A stretch of 47,285 nt of DNA, from positions 1-47,285 of the forward strand of contig JADHUC010000043.1 of the NCBI GenBank assembly GCA_016784735.1. Reading direction: 5' to 3'. This DNA comes from Pirellulaceae bacterium (GTDB lineage Bacteria > Planctomycetota > Planctomycetia > Pirellulales > Pirellulaceae). The position numbers and the translations under genes were made by a program. Below, one piece after another: positions 9,589-19,200 of this stretch (the stretch's first letter is position 1; each line of letters opens with the position of its first letter). Below the pieces are notes generated by a model. It had not been told where the DNA came from. It worked only from the letters and a program-made list of their open reading frames with translations, and searched no databases.

Positions 9589-12450
9589 CTAAAGCTCCTC
9601 TCCATCCAAATACACTTCTAACCGCCCTTTGCCCATTACCACAGCGACGTGCTGCCAGGCACTGGGCTGCAACACATCGGGGAATTCCTCTTGATGAGGG
9701 CCGATGATGACGCGTAGGCTCAGGCCGGGCCAGCAGTCTATCAGAAAGCCATCTCTCCTTCCGGCGGTAAGCTTGTCGAAGATGCGGCCAGCTTCGGCCT
9801 TCTCCGGCTGGATCCATGCCTCGAAGGAAACTGCGCTTTCGAAGTCGCCCGGCTTGGTCGCCAAGACATCACCGGCTTTCGGTTCAAGCAGACAATTGAC
9901 GACAGTCTCTCCCGTCAGTTTCTCGTTGCGATCGCCCGCGGCCAATTTGCGAATCGAATCGGGCTTCAATAGGCCACGGAACATCGTCGCTCGGCCGATC
10001 TTGCCTTTGAACCGACTGCCGCCGGAATGATCCGTCCCCATGCGTAACGGATGATCGTTGTGTGGTACGACCGGACGTACGGGAACAGGTTGCGGCTGGT
10101 GGACAATCACATCGTTTTTGCGCGCCGCAGGTTCGATGCTCCAGTCGGCGAGCTTCCCGTCGACGACCTTGCCGCTGATAATGGTCATTTTCGCCAGGTG
10201 CAGTTTGAAGTCGGCATTCCAGTCGGCCGGCCAAGCCGGAAGCAGCAAGATCTTGTCGCCGGCTTCCTGCACCAGCATTCGCTGAAGCGCTGTGCTGCCC
10301 GAGCCAAAGTGGTCGAAGTCCGGGCACGAATCGGGCCCTTGGCTTCCGAATAACGGAAAACGGCATTGGGTCGACGCATTGCGGAAGCGATGAACCAGCC
10401 CGTCCTGTGCCTCGGCAGCGTTCCCCGCGTAAGCCCAGTGGATCTGGTCCTGCGTCCAGCACCTGTAGCCAAACGCGTTCTTCAACGTGCGGTGCTGCAT
10501 CGTGCAGTCCACGATGTCGGCCGTTCCCAGGCCCAGACCGAAACAACGGAATGGGAAGACAGGGTACAGTTCACCGTTTTCCGAGTTACGCCTTAGCTCC
10601 CATGTTTCAGCAGGTGCGATGGCTTTACGTCCGTCGATTTCATGCAAGAAGACTGGCGGTATCTCAGCCCGGAAACGGCGCCAGTTTGTCTGATCGTCCG
10701 TGGACCCGGCTTTCATCGCCAGCAGTTCATCAAGGCAAAACTGAAGTCCCGACACATCGGGCGCAGGGTTGACTGCAATCCACCAAGTCTCCAGCACCAT
10801 GGCCGGATCCAGCCGAAGCTTTCCGTTCGTGTCACGCGTATAGTGCTTGTCGAAGAACAGCAGGACATCGCGGGCAAAGGGCACCAGGACGGTATCGCGA
10901 AACGTCTCGTCCCCAGAATACTTCGCGTACTCGATCATCATGGCCACGGTTTCCAGACCGCAGGTGAAGTAATAGCTGTGATAGTAACCCTTCCCCTGAT
11001 TCTCGCCCGGTTTGGTCTTGGGCGGCTTACCGCTTTTGCCGCAATCCCGCTCGCCGCCCGTGGGTTCGATGTTCTCACGGTAATAGGCACCTTCGTGCCC
11101 AAACCAAGCCTTGGTGATTGCCTTGCGAATCGGCAGCAGGTTCCAGTAGTAGTTGAAGAAGGGCTGCAAAAGCTCGAAGTCGCCGCTCATCAACAGCGGC
11201 CAGTAGAGCAATCGCTGGTTCTGGTAGGTGAAACGCCGGCCCCAGTCACGGTCGTCCTCGTGAGTCAACCATGACCCGTCCGGCTGTTGAGTGGCGACTT
11301 TTCTTCCCTTGTTCCTCTCATCGCAGCGCAATGGCTGCGTGAACAGGCCGCCGTTGAACTTCGTCTGAATTCGCCCGAGGCTCTGGCAGGCCATCAGGAA
11401 CCGAAAAACGTTGTAGCTCTGTGCCACGAGAGCGCCGCCGTCCGCCTCCGTCCGCCTGCCCGACGGCGCTTCGCCGTCCAGCTTCTCCCGTTCGTCGGTT
11501 GGCAGCGAGTTGTCGGATACGATGATCCAGCTACGATCCCAGAACGCCGTCCACCAAGCACAATGTTCCTCCCAGTCTTTCTTCACGTCCATTGGCTCTG
11601 TCGCTTGCCGCTCGATCGTCTCGATCCAAGAAGACACTTCGGGGGTCTGTTTTGCCAGGGCGTGAATGCGGATGTCGAACGACTTTCCCTTTCCGGTCAG
11701 CGTCCCTTCCTCCAGCGACAGATCGGGGCATTCAAGGAGGTTGCCGAAAGTGTTGAAGCGGTACGGATCAGGGAACTGAGACGTCATATGCTCGACGTCG
11801 TAGTACTCCATTTCGGCCGGATAGACGCTCCGGTCGCCCACCGCGAAGTACCAGAGGATTCGCCCGTTCCGCTCTAACCGCACATCCTGGGTAACATCAT
11901 CAATGGGGGCCCTTGAAACGTTGCTTCCGCAGTCGTCAAAACGTTCCCAGAACTCCGGCTCGGCACTGACGGAGATCTCGTCGGACGCGTCGATCTGTAC
12001 GTGATAGACGGGCCGGTTAGCGTCCGCCCAAATCCGCAGGCTCACACCGTCCGCTTCGATGTGAATCGAACCGGTCGGCAGGTCGAGGGTTTGCCGAAAC
12101 GGTTTGCCATCGGCGAAAGGGTTAGGGGTCAGCGAGACGCGGACGCGCCCCGTCTTGAAAATATCCCCGTTGTAAGTGAGGGCATCGTTCTTCGCCAACA
12201 GCAGGTACAGATCGCCGTCTTCGATCGCATAAACCCCGGCGGCAATGTCTCCGTTGCCCAGCGGCATCTGGCCGGAGGCGTCCTTGGACGGGCTCTCCCA
12301 GACGACCTTGTAGCGCCCGATCTGTTCACCGCTGACACTCGATGTGAGCATCAAGCCCAGGACAAGTAGAAACGTCAGCCAAGGAAGAACTCTCACACGT
12401 TTCACCGGAAGATGTCTGTTGATGCCTGATGTTGTGCCAAAGACAGTCAT
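9589..12450 (-). CDS. DUF5703/GH95-like glycoside hydrolase with C-terminal LamG domain
   Basis: The start is the ATG ending at 12450 (MTVFGTTSG), preceded by AAAGGA at six bases, giving 953 residues. An N-terminal hydrophobic segment (VLPWLTFLLVLGLMLTSSVS) is a signal peptide or anchor. WESPSKDASGQMPLGNGDIA and LYLLLAKNDALTYNGDIFKT are typical of the N-terminal beta-sandwich of DUF5703/GH95-type enzymes. An (alpha/alpha) barrel follows (ACQSLGRIQTKFNGGLFT, QNQRLLYWPLLMSGDF), then a short beta domain (LLLPAWPADWNADFKLHLAK). The last ~120 residues are LamG-like (FEAWIQPEKAE, WQHVAVVMGKGRLEVYLDGE). GH95 enzymes act on alpha-L-fucosides or galactosides, so a fucose- or rhamnose-containing glycan is a reasonable but unproven substrate. 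It lies 42 bases after the RhaT-like symporter, which supports uptake of the released sugar. Confidence 0.7.
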   Translation of the reverse strand: MTVFGTTSGINRHLPVKRVRVLPWLTFLLVLGLMLTSSVSGEQIGRYKVVWESPSKDASGQMPLGNGDIAAGVYAIEDGDLYLLLAKNDALTYNGDIFKTGRVRVSLTPNPFADGKPFRQTLDLPTGSIHIEADGVSLRIWADANRPVYHVQIDASDEISVSAEPEFWERFDDCGSNVSRAPIDDVTQDVRLERNGRILWYFAVGDRSVYPAEMEYYDVEHMTSQFPDPYRFNTFGNLLECPDLSLEEGTLTGKGKSFDIRIHALAKQTPEVSSWIETIERQATEPMDVKKDWEEHCAWWTAFWDRSWIIVSDNSLPTDEREKLDGEAPSGRRTEADGGALVAQSYNVFRFLMACQSLGRIQTKFNGGLFTQPLRCDERNKGRKVATQQPDGSWLTHEDDRDWGRRFTYQNQRLLYWPLLMSGDFELLQPFFNYYWNLLPIRKAITKAWFGHEGAYYRENIEPTGGERDCGKSGKPPKTKPGENQGKGYYHSYYFTCGLETVAMMIEYAKYSGDETFRDTVLVPFARDVLLFFDKHYTRDTNGKLRLDPAMVLETWWIAVNPAPDVSGLQFCLDELLAMKAGSTDDQTNWRRFRAEIPPVFLHEIDGRKAIAPAETWELRRNSENGELYPVFPFRCFGLGLGTADIVDCTMQHRTLKNAFGYRCWTQDQIHWAYAGNAAEAQDGLVHRFRNASTQCRFPLFGSQGPDSCPDFDHFGSGSTALQRMLVQEAGDKILLLPAWPADWNADFKLHLAKMTIISGKVVDGKLADWSIEPAARKNDVIVHQPQPVPVRPVVPHNDHPLRMGTDHSGGSRFKGKIGRATMFRGLLKPDSIRKLAAGDRNEKLTGETVVNCLLEPKAGDVLATKPGDFESAVSFEAWIQPEKAEAGRIFDKLTAGRRDGFLIDCWPGLSLRVIIGPHQEEFPDVLQPSAWQHVAVVMGKGRLEVYLDGEEL

Positions 12451-12492
12451 ACTTGTTCCTTTCTTTGGATCACGTCTGTTCAAAGCGGGATA

Positions 12493-13572
12493 TCAGTGTC
12501 CTGCCGTGGACGCTTCGCCCAAGTAGTTGCCGTAGGTAATGATCAGCGTTGCCACGACGATCACCGCCATGCCAAGGTGCAACACGCGCCTGGGACGCGT
12601 GCCTGCGCCTTCCCATTCGCGGAACAGCCAGCCATACACATTGCTGAACAGGATCAGCATGGCCATATGAAGGGCCCAACTCGTGAAACCGTAGGTTTCG
12701 CCCATGTGGTGATGGCCCATTCCGTAAAAGAAGAACTGGAAGTACCAGAACGCTCCACTCAAAAACGCCATTAGGTAGTAGAAGGCGAGCGTGCGTGTTC
12801 GTTGCTTCGGCAGACGGAAGAACTGGCCGCCCGTCCGGTTGCGGGCGATCAGCAGCATACACCCGACCAAGTTTGTAATGAATGCACCGCCGTTGGAGAA
12901 TGGATAGATGGCATTCATCTTCAGCAAATCGCTTGCACCGGCCGCTACGGCTGCTTTCTCCAAAGGTTCGCCCGCCAAGAGTGCAAAGTTAAAGACTGCC
13001 GACAGCACGCCAGCCGTGATGGCAAGGGGCACGCCGATGCGGAACGAGTACTGAGACGGCGCATCGCCACCCATACGCTCTCTCAGCACACCGGCCCACC
13101 CGCACACGGCGATTCCGCCTAGCGAGATGAGGATCCCGGCGAGTACGATTTGACCAGGCAGATCGGAGAACTTGTCGAAGATCTCCCAGACGAAACCTTT
13201 GTTGGGGTGCCAGATCAACGGAAAAAGGGTCCCCAGGCCAGCGGAGATGCCGATGGCAATCGCATAGTTCAACGAGAACCCAATATGTCGGATACCCAGC
13301 CCGAAACTCAATCCGCCCACACCGTAGACAATCCCCAGGCCGAGCGAGCGCAACATCGCATCCCTGGGGCAAGCCTGAAGTACATCCCAGTAGTTGGGGA
13401 TCGTGAGAAAGGCGCCCGCAATCGGAAGGATCAACCAGGCAAACGACGCCGTCGCAATCCAGTAGATCTCCCACGACCAGAGCTTGGTTTGTTTCTGGGG
13501 CGTGTAACAACTGGACGACGAGAACGCTCCGATGCTGTGAAGAAAGACTCCCAGGAAGGGATTGGGCTGCAT
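12493..13572 (-). CDS. rhaT: L-rhamnose:proton symporter family protein (RhaT-like)
   Basis: The 359-residue membrane protein is close in length to Escherichia coli RhaT (344) and shares its layout of about ten hydrophobic helices. Recognisable segments are GVFLHSIGAFSSSSCYTPQK and WSWEIYWIATASFAWLILP (helices 1-2), GIVYGVGGLSFGLGIRHIGF and AIAIGISAGLGTLFPLI (helices 3-4), and GAFWYFQFFFYGMGHHHMGE with TSWALHMAMLILFSNVYGW near the end. The start has GGGAGG about ten bases upstream. RhaT imports L-rhamnose, and sometimes L-lyxose, with a proton across the inner membrane. Here it sits between the glycosidase-like gene and a Hyi-like barrel. No rhamnose isomerase, kinase or aldolase is visible, so the transported sugar may differ. 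Confidence 0.85.
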   Translation of the reverse strand: MQPNPFLGVFLHSIGAFSSSSCYTPQKQTKLWSWEIYWIATASFAWLILPIAGAFLTIPNYWDVLQACPRDAMLRSLGLGIVYGVGGLSFGLGIRHIGFSLNYAIAIGISAGLGTLFPLIWHPNKGFVWEIFDKFSDLPGQIVLAGILISLGGIAVCGWAGVLRERMGGDAPSQYSFRIGVPLAITAGVLSAVFNFALLAGEPLEKAAVAAGASDLLKMNAIYPFSNGGAFITNLVGCMLLIARNRTGGQFFRLPKQRTRTLAFYYLMAFLSGAFWYFQFFFYGMGHHHMGETYGFTSWALHMAMLILFSNVYGWLFREWEGAGTRPRRVLHLGMAVIVVATLIITYGNYLGEASTAGH

Positions 13573-13619
13573 GTTGTCGGAACCTCCCGTGCTTCAGGAA
13601 ACGAACATCCGGCAAATCG

Positions 13620-14546
13620 TCACACGGTACACAGCGTTACCGCCTCGCTCAACCCCTTCAGCGGATCGCGGGTGGGAATGAATTCATGTCCGATGTACCC
13701 GCTGAACCCTGTGTCGGCGATGGCCTTCATCACGGGCCGATAGTTGATTTCCTGGGTGTCATCCAATTCGCGGCGGCCCGGGTTGCCGGCCGTGTGATAG
13801 TGGCCGATATAGTCTTTGTATTGCCGGATGCGCGAAATGATGTCGCCATCCATGATCTGCACGTGGAAAACATCGAACAGCAGTTTCATCCGGGGTGATC
13901 CCACCTGCTTGACAATGTCCATGCAATAATCGGTATGATCGCCCTGATAGCCGGGCACGCCGACCATTTCGATCGGTACTCGGCTGTTCAGGATTTCGAG
14001 GCAGATGTTGACCTTCATCTTCTCCGCATAGCCGACGATCTTCTTGTACCCGGCAACGCAGTTCTTAGCACCCTCGTCCGCCGGGATATCCTCGGCCAGT
14101 CCCGTGAAGGTGATGACATTGGGAAAACCGAAATCCGCACACGCGTCGATGGCCTCGCGCAGCTTGGCCAGGCACATCTCGTGGTACTTGGGATTGTTCA
14201 TCCCTTTGTCGAACCAATGGCTACCCGCAATTGCGCAGACAAGGCCGTGTCTCTTGAGCATCGGCCAATACTTGGGTTCGACAAGCTCGACGCTTTTGCA
14301 GCCCAGTTGCTTCGCGATTTGGCAGGTCTTCTCGACATCCCAGTACTTGGCGAAACACCAGTGCACGATCGACTGATTGAGGCGTCCGTTCTTGGCACCC
14401 GTTTCCGCACGTTCGCCCGCTCGCACACACGAGCCCAGGCCACCGGTCCCGATCAAGGCGGGCCCTGCCGTCGCCGCGCATCGAAGTACATCCCGCCGGC
14501 TGACCTGCCTCGCAGTGCGTCCATTGGATCGGTCTGTCTTGTCCAT
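13620..14546 (-). CDS. Tat-exported hydroxypyruvate isomerase-like TIM barrel
   Basis: The start is the ATG ending at 14546 (MDKTDRSNGRTARQVSRRDV), with GAGAAAGG eight bases upstream; 308 residues. A twin-arginine signal (QVSRRDVLRCAATAGPALIG) precedes a barrel resembling the Hyi/xylose-isomerase-like family: QSIVHWCFAKYWDVEKTCQI, LGCKSVELVEPKYWPMLKRH, NVITFTGL, then VNICLEILNSR with the metal-binding Glu, MKLLFDVFHVQIMDGDI with Asp and His ligands, and YIGHYHTAGNPGRRELDD followed by GFSGYIGHEF. The metal-ligand pattern looks complete, unlike the other barrel in this series. Hyi interconverts hydroxypyruvate and tartronate semialdehyde, but many planctomycete homologues are exported and have no known substrate. 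It lies 47 bases before the RhaT-like gene. Confidence 0.78.
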   Translation of the reverse strand: MDKTDRSNGRTARQVSRRDVLRCAATAGPALIGTGGLGSCVRAGERAETGAKNGRLNQSIVHWCFAKYWDVEKTCQIAKQLGCKSVELVEPKYWPMLKRHGLVCAIAGSHWFDKGMNNPKYHEMCLAKLREAIDACADFGFPNVITFTGLAEDIPADEGAKNCVAGYKKIVGYAEKMKVNICLEILNSRVPIEMVGVPGYQGDHTDYCMDIVKQVGSPRMKLLFDVFHVQIMDGDIISRIRQYKDYIGHYHTAGNPGRRELDDTQEINYRPVMKAIADTGFSGYIGHEFIPTRDPLKGLSEAVTLCTV

Positions 14547-14629
14547 GGTCGTTACCTTTCTCTCCGTTGCGGTACTAGGTTCGCTCAATCTCAGGGCGGC
14601 GTTCGGTCGCAATGCTGATCGAGTTTCCG

Positions 14630-16222
14630 TTAGCGGTCGATCGTGTTGGCTGGGGTCCGAACGACTGTGATGGTACGAGTGCTCAAGTGCAGCTCCGCTA
14701 GTGCCAGGACCAAGGTGTCCGCGCCGGTGGTACTTTCGTAGTGGTCGGTCTTCAGACTAGCACGCGGCAGTGGGCTGTCGCCGAAGAACTTTTCTATAGA
14801 GATTTCGCCTAACTCAAAGGCTCGCGCGTAGTACTTCTTCCTGGCGGTGATCCGCCATGCGGCCAATTCGAGGGTGATCGCCTGGCCGAAACTGAGCGGC
14901 CAAGCGTCGATGTCGTCGCCGGGCAGTGAATCCAGGTACGCGTCCGCCGCCGCCACGATCAACTTGCGGTAGCCGATCCTGCCCGTGTTCTCGTACCGCG
15001 ACCTGCACATCACGCCAACGGCGGTGGTGGTTTGCCTGCCGAGTGTGGGATCCCACAAAGACGTGTAAGAGATTTGTGATACGGTCGCGTCGTGGCTCTT
15101 AACAAAACCGTTCTTCTCGTTCAAATCGTGGGGTAGCGCACAGAACTTTGCGTCCTCGCGCGCGGCGAACGTCGTCAGCCGAGTCTTCAGCGGTTCCGGC
15201 ACCTTTCGTGCAGCCCCGTCGCAGTCGATCGCCAGCGACAACGTTTCGCAAACGTTTGGCGAACGCTTCTTTTCTTCGTAGCCAGTCAACACAACATCGA
15301 TTGCCGTAAGGAACGTCTCGTCTCCGGTATAGGCAAACGCTTCAGCCCATGTGCGGATGAAGAAACCCGCCTGCCGTGGGCAATCCGTTGCTGCCCTGGA
15401 GCTGTCGCCATCGAAAACGGCACAGGGGCGGATTGCGCCCGTCTCTTGATCGACAACGTGCTGGTTCCACAGCCCCAGGGCGAAACGCTTGCTTTGCTGC
15501 GGGGCCAATTCAAAACACCGATCCCATAGCATCCACGGGCGCGAGAACTCGTGCAGCGACTCCTCGGCGCCGCAGGCAACCGTGTCGGTCATCACGTCCC
15601 AAGACAGATGTTCTCCCCACGGCAGTAGGCCGGACTCGGCCGACGGCGCGCTGGTGAGAAGCCATTTCAGCTCGGCATCGGCCGCCTGCGGATAGCGGTC
15701 TTCGCCGGATAGCCCTTTCAGGAAGTACAACAGGCGCAGCAAGTTCTGATCCATCTGGGCGTTGGCTCCGACGAGCGGTTTGCCCGCCCCACCGGGACGG
15801 CTCGCACAAGATACACCCGCCGGAGCCGGTGGGCGCGTCTCGAGCGGCGAGAGGGTCTTTCGATCCAAAGCACTTAGCAACATGCCCGTCTTCTCCGGTC
15901 CGTAAGTATCACGCCCGTGCTCCAGCATGGCGTCGGCATACCCATAAACCACGCCGATGAATGGAGAATCCGGTATGGACTCGTGGAACAGTTTGTGGAG
16001 GTCCAGGTCGGCACCCTGGCTGGCGTGAGCAAATGCCCATAGAGCGAGAACCATCGGGAAGATCGCGAAACCGCTTGGGATCGGCGAATCAGCCGTTGTT
16101 GCGGGTTGACTGTGGGGCACGTTTCCAACGTGCCTGGCACGATGGAATCGTGCCCCACCTGTTTCTGGGGCGATGCATGGAGTTCTTCGTGTTGTGGCTC
16201 TGTCATGCACGATGCGCGTCAC
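14630..16222 (-). CDS. Secreted (alpha/alpha)-toroid protein, paralogue of the next gene's C-terminal half
   Basis: The frame opens with a GTG that overlaps the stop of the upstream gene by four bases (GTGA), which suggests translational coupling, though no clear ribosome site is seen. A hydrophobic stretch (FAIFPMVLALWAFAHASQGA) at about residue 53-72 looks like a displaced signal peptide. Residues about 22-37 are encoded by a REP-like double hairpin. The remainder matches the C-terminal half of the 16219-19911 product almost block by block: EHGRDTYGPEKTG, NAQMDQNLLRLLY, GLLPWGEHLSWDVM, RPWMLWDRCFELAP, PLPRASLKTDHYESTTGADT, and both end NTIDR. Helical repeats with conserved aromatic and acidic residues suggest a glycosidase- or lyase-like toroid. 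No catalytic residue can be assigned by eye. Confidence 0.65.
   Translation of the reverse strand: MTRIVHDRATTRRTPCIAPETGGARFHRARHVGNVPHSQPATTADSPIPSGFAIFPMVLALWAFAHASQGADLDLHKLFHESIPDSPFIGVVYGYADAMLEHGRDTYGPEKTGMLLSALDRKTLSPLETRPPAPAGVSCASRPGGAGKPLVGANAQMDQNLLRLLYFLKGLSGEDRYPQAADAELKWLLTSAPSAESGLLPWGEHLSWDVMTDTVACGAEESLHEFSRPWMLWDRCFELAPQQSKRFALGLWNQHVVDQETGAIRPCAVFDGDSSRAATDCPRQAGFFIRTWAEAFAYTGDETFLTAIDVVLTGYEEKKRSPNVCETLSLAIDCDGAARKVPEPLKTRLTTFAAREDAKFCALPHDLNEKNGFVKSHDATVSQISYTSLWDPTLGRQTTTAVGVMCRSRYENTGRIGYRKLIVAAADAYLDSLPGDDIDAWPLSFGQAITLELAAWRITARKKYYARAFELGEISIEKFFGDSPLPRASLKTDHYESTTGADTLVLALAELHLSTRTITVVRTPANTIDR
16112..16158. repeat. REP-like double hairpin inside the 5' end of the toroid gene
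   Basis: The outer 10-base arms GTGGGGCACG (16112-16121) and CGTGCCCCAC (16149-16158) enclose two small hairpins. These are 16116-16134 with loop TCC and 16136-16154 with loop GGA, each with an 8-bp stem. The whole can fold either as one long stem or as two hairpins. It lies within the predicted coding sequence of the 14630-16222 gene, between its GTG start and its hydrophobic signal-like segment. Confidence 0.75.
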
Positions 16223-19200
16223 CGATCAATGGTATTGGAGGGGATGGTGATTTTCAGGTTCTGTTCCGCCGCATGGACTTCTAACAGAGAGAGGGCCAGC
16301 GAATCGGCGCCCGTGATGGTCTCGTAATGATCCGTCTTGAAGCTCGCCCGTGGCAATGGATTGTCCTGGAAGAAAACGTCTACGGCCATTCGGGCGAACC
16401 GGCGAGCCTGTTCCAGATAGACGTTCCGATTGGTGAACCGGTACGCGGCCACTTGTGCGCTAATGACATGAGCGAAACTCATCGGCCAGACATCCACGTC
16501 TTCGTCAGGCAGCGCGTCCGCGTACGCGTCGGCCACGCGGATCACCAGGTCACGAAATGGCTGCTTTTTGACTTGCTCGTACCGTGCCAGTCCGAACATC
16601 GCCCAATTGGCCGCCACCCCCGCGGCATAGCCCGCTTGCCAGGTGGGCGGGAAGGCCAAACTGCCGTCTGGCTGGCCGTAGAGTTGCCCAAGGTTTTCCA
16701 AGATCAATTGATCCTCGACCTGGGCAAACTTCCGTAGCCGAGACGCCAACGGATCGGGTACCATCGACGCGGCCGTTTCGATATCCAGCGGGCCAATGGT
16801 GCCCTTCATCACGCCATCGGGTCCCGTCCGCTTGCCTTCGAATCGGGCCAGCACGATCTCGATGGCCCCTAGAAAAATCTCGTCCTTGGTGTGCTTGTAG
16901 GCATGAGCCCAGGTATGAATGTAGAAGCCTGCGTGACGCGGAAAGTCCCTGCCGTCCCTGGGGCCGTGCCTGTTGTACGGGGCATGGCGATCGAAGGCGC
17001 CGGTTTTGTGATTGGCGATTTGATGGTTCCACAACCCCAGTGCAAACCTCTCTGATGCCTCGGGGGCCAACTCGAAGCTTCTGTCCCAGAGCACCCAGGG
17101 TCGGGCGAATTCGTGAGTGTAATCCGTCCCACTGGAAATCGGCTGATCCAGCATCACGTCCCACGAAAGGTGCTCGCCCCACGGCAAAAGCCCGGTGACC
17201 GGCGATTGTGCGTTTTTGAAGAACCACTGGATCTCCTGATCGGCAACCTCGCCGTAACGGCCCTCGCCTGTGATCTCGCTCAAAGCATACAGCACGCGCA
17301 ACAGGTTCTGGTCAAGCTGAGGATTGGCTCCGGTCAGCCGCCGCCACGCCAAGCCCGTACGATCTCCGCGTCGCACTCCGCCGGGCGGTTCCGGGCGCAG
17401 GTCGAGTGGTTTCAATGTCCGGCGGTCCAGGGCGCTCAAAAACAGACCCGTCTTCTGCGGCCCGTACGTGTCGCGACCGTGCTCGATCATCGCATCGGCG
17501 TAACGGCGGACGACATCCAACAGTGAAGGCTTCGGCCGTTGAAAAGCGCCGACTGTCACGATCGGATGCGTGTCGTTCAGGCAATCTTCGATATAGTCGC
17601 GTTCGAAGAACCTCAGCCCGCTACCGCCGTGTCCCTGTCCGGTGACGATATCGACGTCTCCGTCCCGATTCCAGTCCACGGCGTCGGCCCCGGAGATCAT
17701 CATGATCGAGTAGGGCTTAACGATGGTGATGCCGTCTGGATTTGGAAACCTCGGTTCTTCGCCCGGCTGGCCGCTGCCTTCATCCTTGTAGAACCGGATG
17801 CTGTGCTCGAATTCGCAGGCGACCAAGTCTTTCTTGCCGTCGCCGTCCCAGTCGACGAACGAACCCAGATTGGGCCGCACAAAAGAACTCAGCTCCAAGT
17901 GCTTTGCGGTTCCGAAGCACGGGGCTGCGTCGGTGTGCACGTTTTCAAAGAAATAGAAACCGGGATTGTCCTGATCGGAGAAGATCAGGTCCTTCTTGCC
18001 ATCGTGGTTGAAATCGCAGACCATCAGGTGCGACCGAGTTCCGCGGTCGATCGGCTCCAACTCTCCCTGGGCATTACGTGCTTCCACCTTCTTGCTACGG
18101 CCCAAGATTGGCTCTGCATCGGTGCCCTCGTTCAGATACACCGTCACCGTGCCAGCGCCGTCCGACGCGACCAGGTCCTTTCGCCCGTCGTTGTTCCAGT
18201 CGCAGATGTCATGACGGGCATGTCCGGCGCTGTCGACCAGGCTCAACGTCTCGCCGCCCGCCGACAATCGTTGGCCCTCTGCAAATACCGGGTGCAAGTG
18301 GTTGCCCTGGTTCCTGAAATACCAGACGAAGCCGTCGCAATCGCCGGCCAAAAGGTCGGTCTTGCCATCGTTGTTCCAATCCACGGCACGGACGACGTTC
18401 TGACGTACAGCGTCGCACATTTGGAACCGCTCGGTGAAGGGTGCCCCGCCGTCGACGCCGGTTTTCCGCCATTTCGGCGAGGTCGCCGTTCCGACGTTCT
18501 CCAGCAGCGCGCCGAACTCCCGCTTCTGCGACACCTTCTCCAGATCGACCAGTCCCCACGCCCGGTCGATGACCAGATCGAGCAGTCCGTCGCCAGTGAA
18601 ATCGGCCACGGTCATTCGCGGATGACCGCCTGCCACCAAGTACTTGGCGTCGTAAGCAATGACCATACCTTTTGCAAAGGTTGGCCTGGTGCGTGACTTC
18701 GTCTTGTCGACGTTCTCGTACAAATAGACTTGGCCGGATTGAGCCGCGCCGAATAGATCCCAGTCGCCGTCCCCGTCGATGTCGCCCGCATCGAAGCATG
18801 GATTCATCAGGTCGATATCCTGACCATCGGCTTGGATGACAACAGCTTCGTCCAACCGCCAACCCCCGGAATCGTCCGACCCCAGGTTGCGGTGCAGATA
18901 ACAACCGTGTTTGTAGCCCAGCAGCAGATCCGTCCTGCCGTCGCGGTCACCATCGAAATCCACTACGAAGTCCACCGAAGGGAACCAGACTCCAGCTTTC
19001 GCCGGACCTGCCACCGGTGTACCAGACACAGTCTTCAACACGCCGCGGTCGACGAACGTGAGCCGTCCGCCCGGCCGCGTCGTGTTCTCGAAGAAGGCGA
19101 TCTTGCCGGCATACGGGCCATCCATGAAACTGGGGAAGAAATCCTGGTCGCCGTCGCCGTCCCAGTCGTAGAAATGGGGCACGACCCAGCTTCGATTATT

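Noticed and set aside
8606..9817. Longer N-terminal extension of the TIM-barrel gene up to 9817
   Set aside because: The twin-arginine signal and GAGGAG site fix the start at 9508; the extension runs into the neighbouring gene.
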